NCBI GenBank assembly: GCA_947500965.1
Contig: CANMWW010000097.1
Span: 1-7,515, forward strand
DNA from: Alphaproteobacteria bacterium
GTDB lineage: Bacteria; Pseudomonadota; Alphaproteobacteria; CACIAM-22H2
Length of the DNA: 7,515 nt
Direction of reading: 5' to 3'
In this document: piece after piece, positions 7,074 to 7,515 of the stretch
How positions within the stretch are numbered: the stretch's first letter is position 1
How the letters are laid out: each line of letters starts with the position of its first letter
Position numbers and translations under genes: made by a program
Notes under the pieces: generated by a model
What the model was told of the DNA's origin: nothing
The model's database searches: none
Seen by the model: the letters and a program-made list of their open reading frames with translations, nothing else

Positions 7074-7515
7074 TGGACATGAACGCAATCCGGATCCGCG
7101 AAGCCGCCGACGAGCTTCTCCTCGACCACGCGCGAGGCGCCGCCTCGGCCCCGGTCGACCTCCTCGTCGCGACCCATGTCGCGCTCAACCCGGCGGCGCG
7201 CAGGCGCCATCGCTGCCTCGAGGCGGTGGGCGGCGCGATGCTCGACACGATCGAGCCCGTCGCGACCGCGCCCGACGCGCTCGACCGGCTCTTCGCGCGC
7301 ATCGACGCGGGCCACGCCGCGGAGCCCGCGAGGGCGATGCCCGCCTGCGCGGAACGCTTCCCGGCCGCGCTGCGCGCGCGCATGCCCGGCGGGCTGGACG
7401 CCCTGCCCTGGCGCCAGGTGACGCGCGGCGTCCACGAGGCCGCGCTGGGCGTCGAGGACGGCCCGCAGAAGGCGTCGCTCCTGCGCATCGCCGCCGGCCG
7501 CGCCATCCCGCGCCA
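7070..7515 (+). CDS. ChrR-family anti-sigma factor, 3' end outside window
   Basis: The frame runs off the window after 148 codons. It starts in an ATGA overlap with the sigma gene stop; in-frame ATGs at 7073 and 7079 are equally possible, and 7079 best matches the N-terminus I recall for ChrR. The N-terminal anti-sigma part reads LLVATHVALNP, then LEAVGGAMLDTIEPV, clearly the ChrR pattern (ATHLSLC..C, then AVGG). After a linker, MPGGLDALPWRQVTRGVHEAAL and ASLLRIAAGRAIPR begin the C-terminal cupin-like domain, which senses the signal in ChrR. In the Rhodobacter protein the N-terminal domain holds zinc through His6, His31, Cys35 and Cys38. Here only H36 survives; the two cysteine positions are N40 and A43, and the first His is not present. 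The role, holding the sigma factor inactive until an oxidative signal, is inferred from family and position. Confidence 0.85.
   Translation, partial: MMDMNAIRIREAADELLLDHARGAASAPVDLLVATHVALNPAARRRHRCLEAVGGAMLDTIEPVATAPDALDRLFARIDAGHAAEPARAMPACAERFPAALRARMPGGLDALPWRQVTRGVHEAALGVEDGPQKASLLRIAAGRAIPR

Overview
The window reads as chromosomal DNA from a high-GC (roughly 70% G+C by eye, not computed) alphaproteobacterium. The evidence is an IalB-family secreted protein directly upstream of rlmN, an ECF sigma factor paired with a ChrR-type anti-sigma factor, alphaproteobacterial-style promoter boxes, and strongly GC-ending codon use. A photosynthetic, rhizobial or rhodospirillal relative would all fit; I cannot name a genus. 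No tRNA, rRNA, CRISPR array, insertion sequence or phage gene is visible, and no gap between genes exceeds about 190 bases.

Layout, left to right. (1) 1-1059 (+): an MFS transporter whose first ~40-60 residues lie outside the window. (2) 1063-2394 (-): a permease of the ArsB/NhaD/SLC13 ion-transporter superfamily, tail-to-tail with the MFS gene with only 3 bases between the stops. (3) 2489-3718 (-): argG, argininosuccinate synthase, same strand as the permease and 94 bases upstream of it; it ends in an uninterrupted (GC)10 tract followed by a block of G/C runs. (4) 3845-4540 (+): a glutathione S-transferase of the YfcG/Ure2-like type, divergent from argG across a 126-base region holding a good argG promoter and a palindrome next to the GST gene. 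(5) 4556-5716 (-): rlmN, the radical-SAM 23S rRNA/tRNA A2503/A37 methyltransferase, convergent with the GST gene; a strong hairpin covers both stop codons. (6) 5761-6306 (-): an IalB-family exported protein with a GTG start, 44 bases upstream of rlmN and probably co-transcribed. (7) 6498-7073 (+): an ECF sigma factor with both conserved domains. (8) 7070-7515 (+, runs off the end): its ChrR-type anti-sigma factor, overlapping the sigma gene stop.

How the genes work together. Most are housekeeping or transport genes: arginine synthesis, RNA methylation, glutathione chemistry and two transporters. The sigma/anti-sigma pair is the regulatory unit. In Rhodobacter, RpoE-ChrR drives the response to singlet oxygen, and this pair looks like that ECF11-type module. 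A TGATCC-N18-TATGA sequence upstream resembles the Rhodobacter RpoE promoter and would give autoregulation. Its -10 lies on top of a possible opposite-facing promoter for the ialB-rlmN operon. The anti-sigma factor lacks most of the zinc ligands that define ChrR, which is the most unusual protein-level observation here. At DNA level, the (GC)10 tract at the argG stop is the most notable: loss of one repeat unit would open a 33-codon extension ending in an ATGA overlap with the downstream permease gene.
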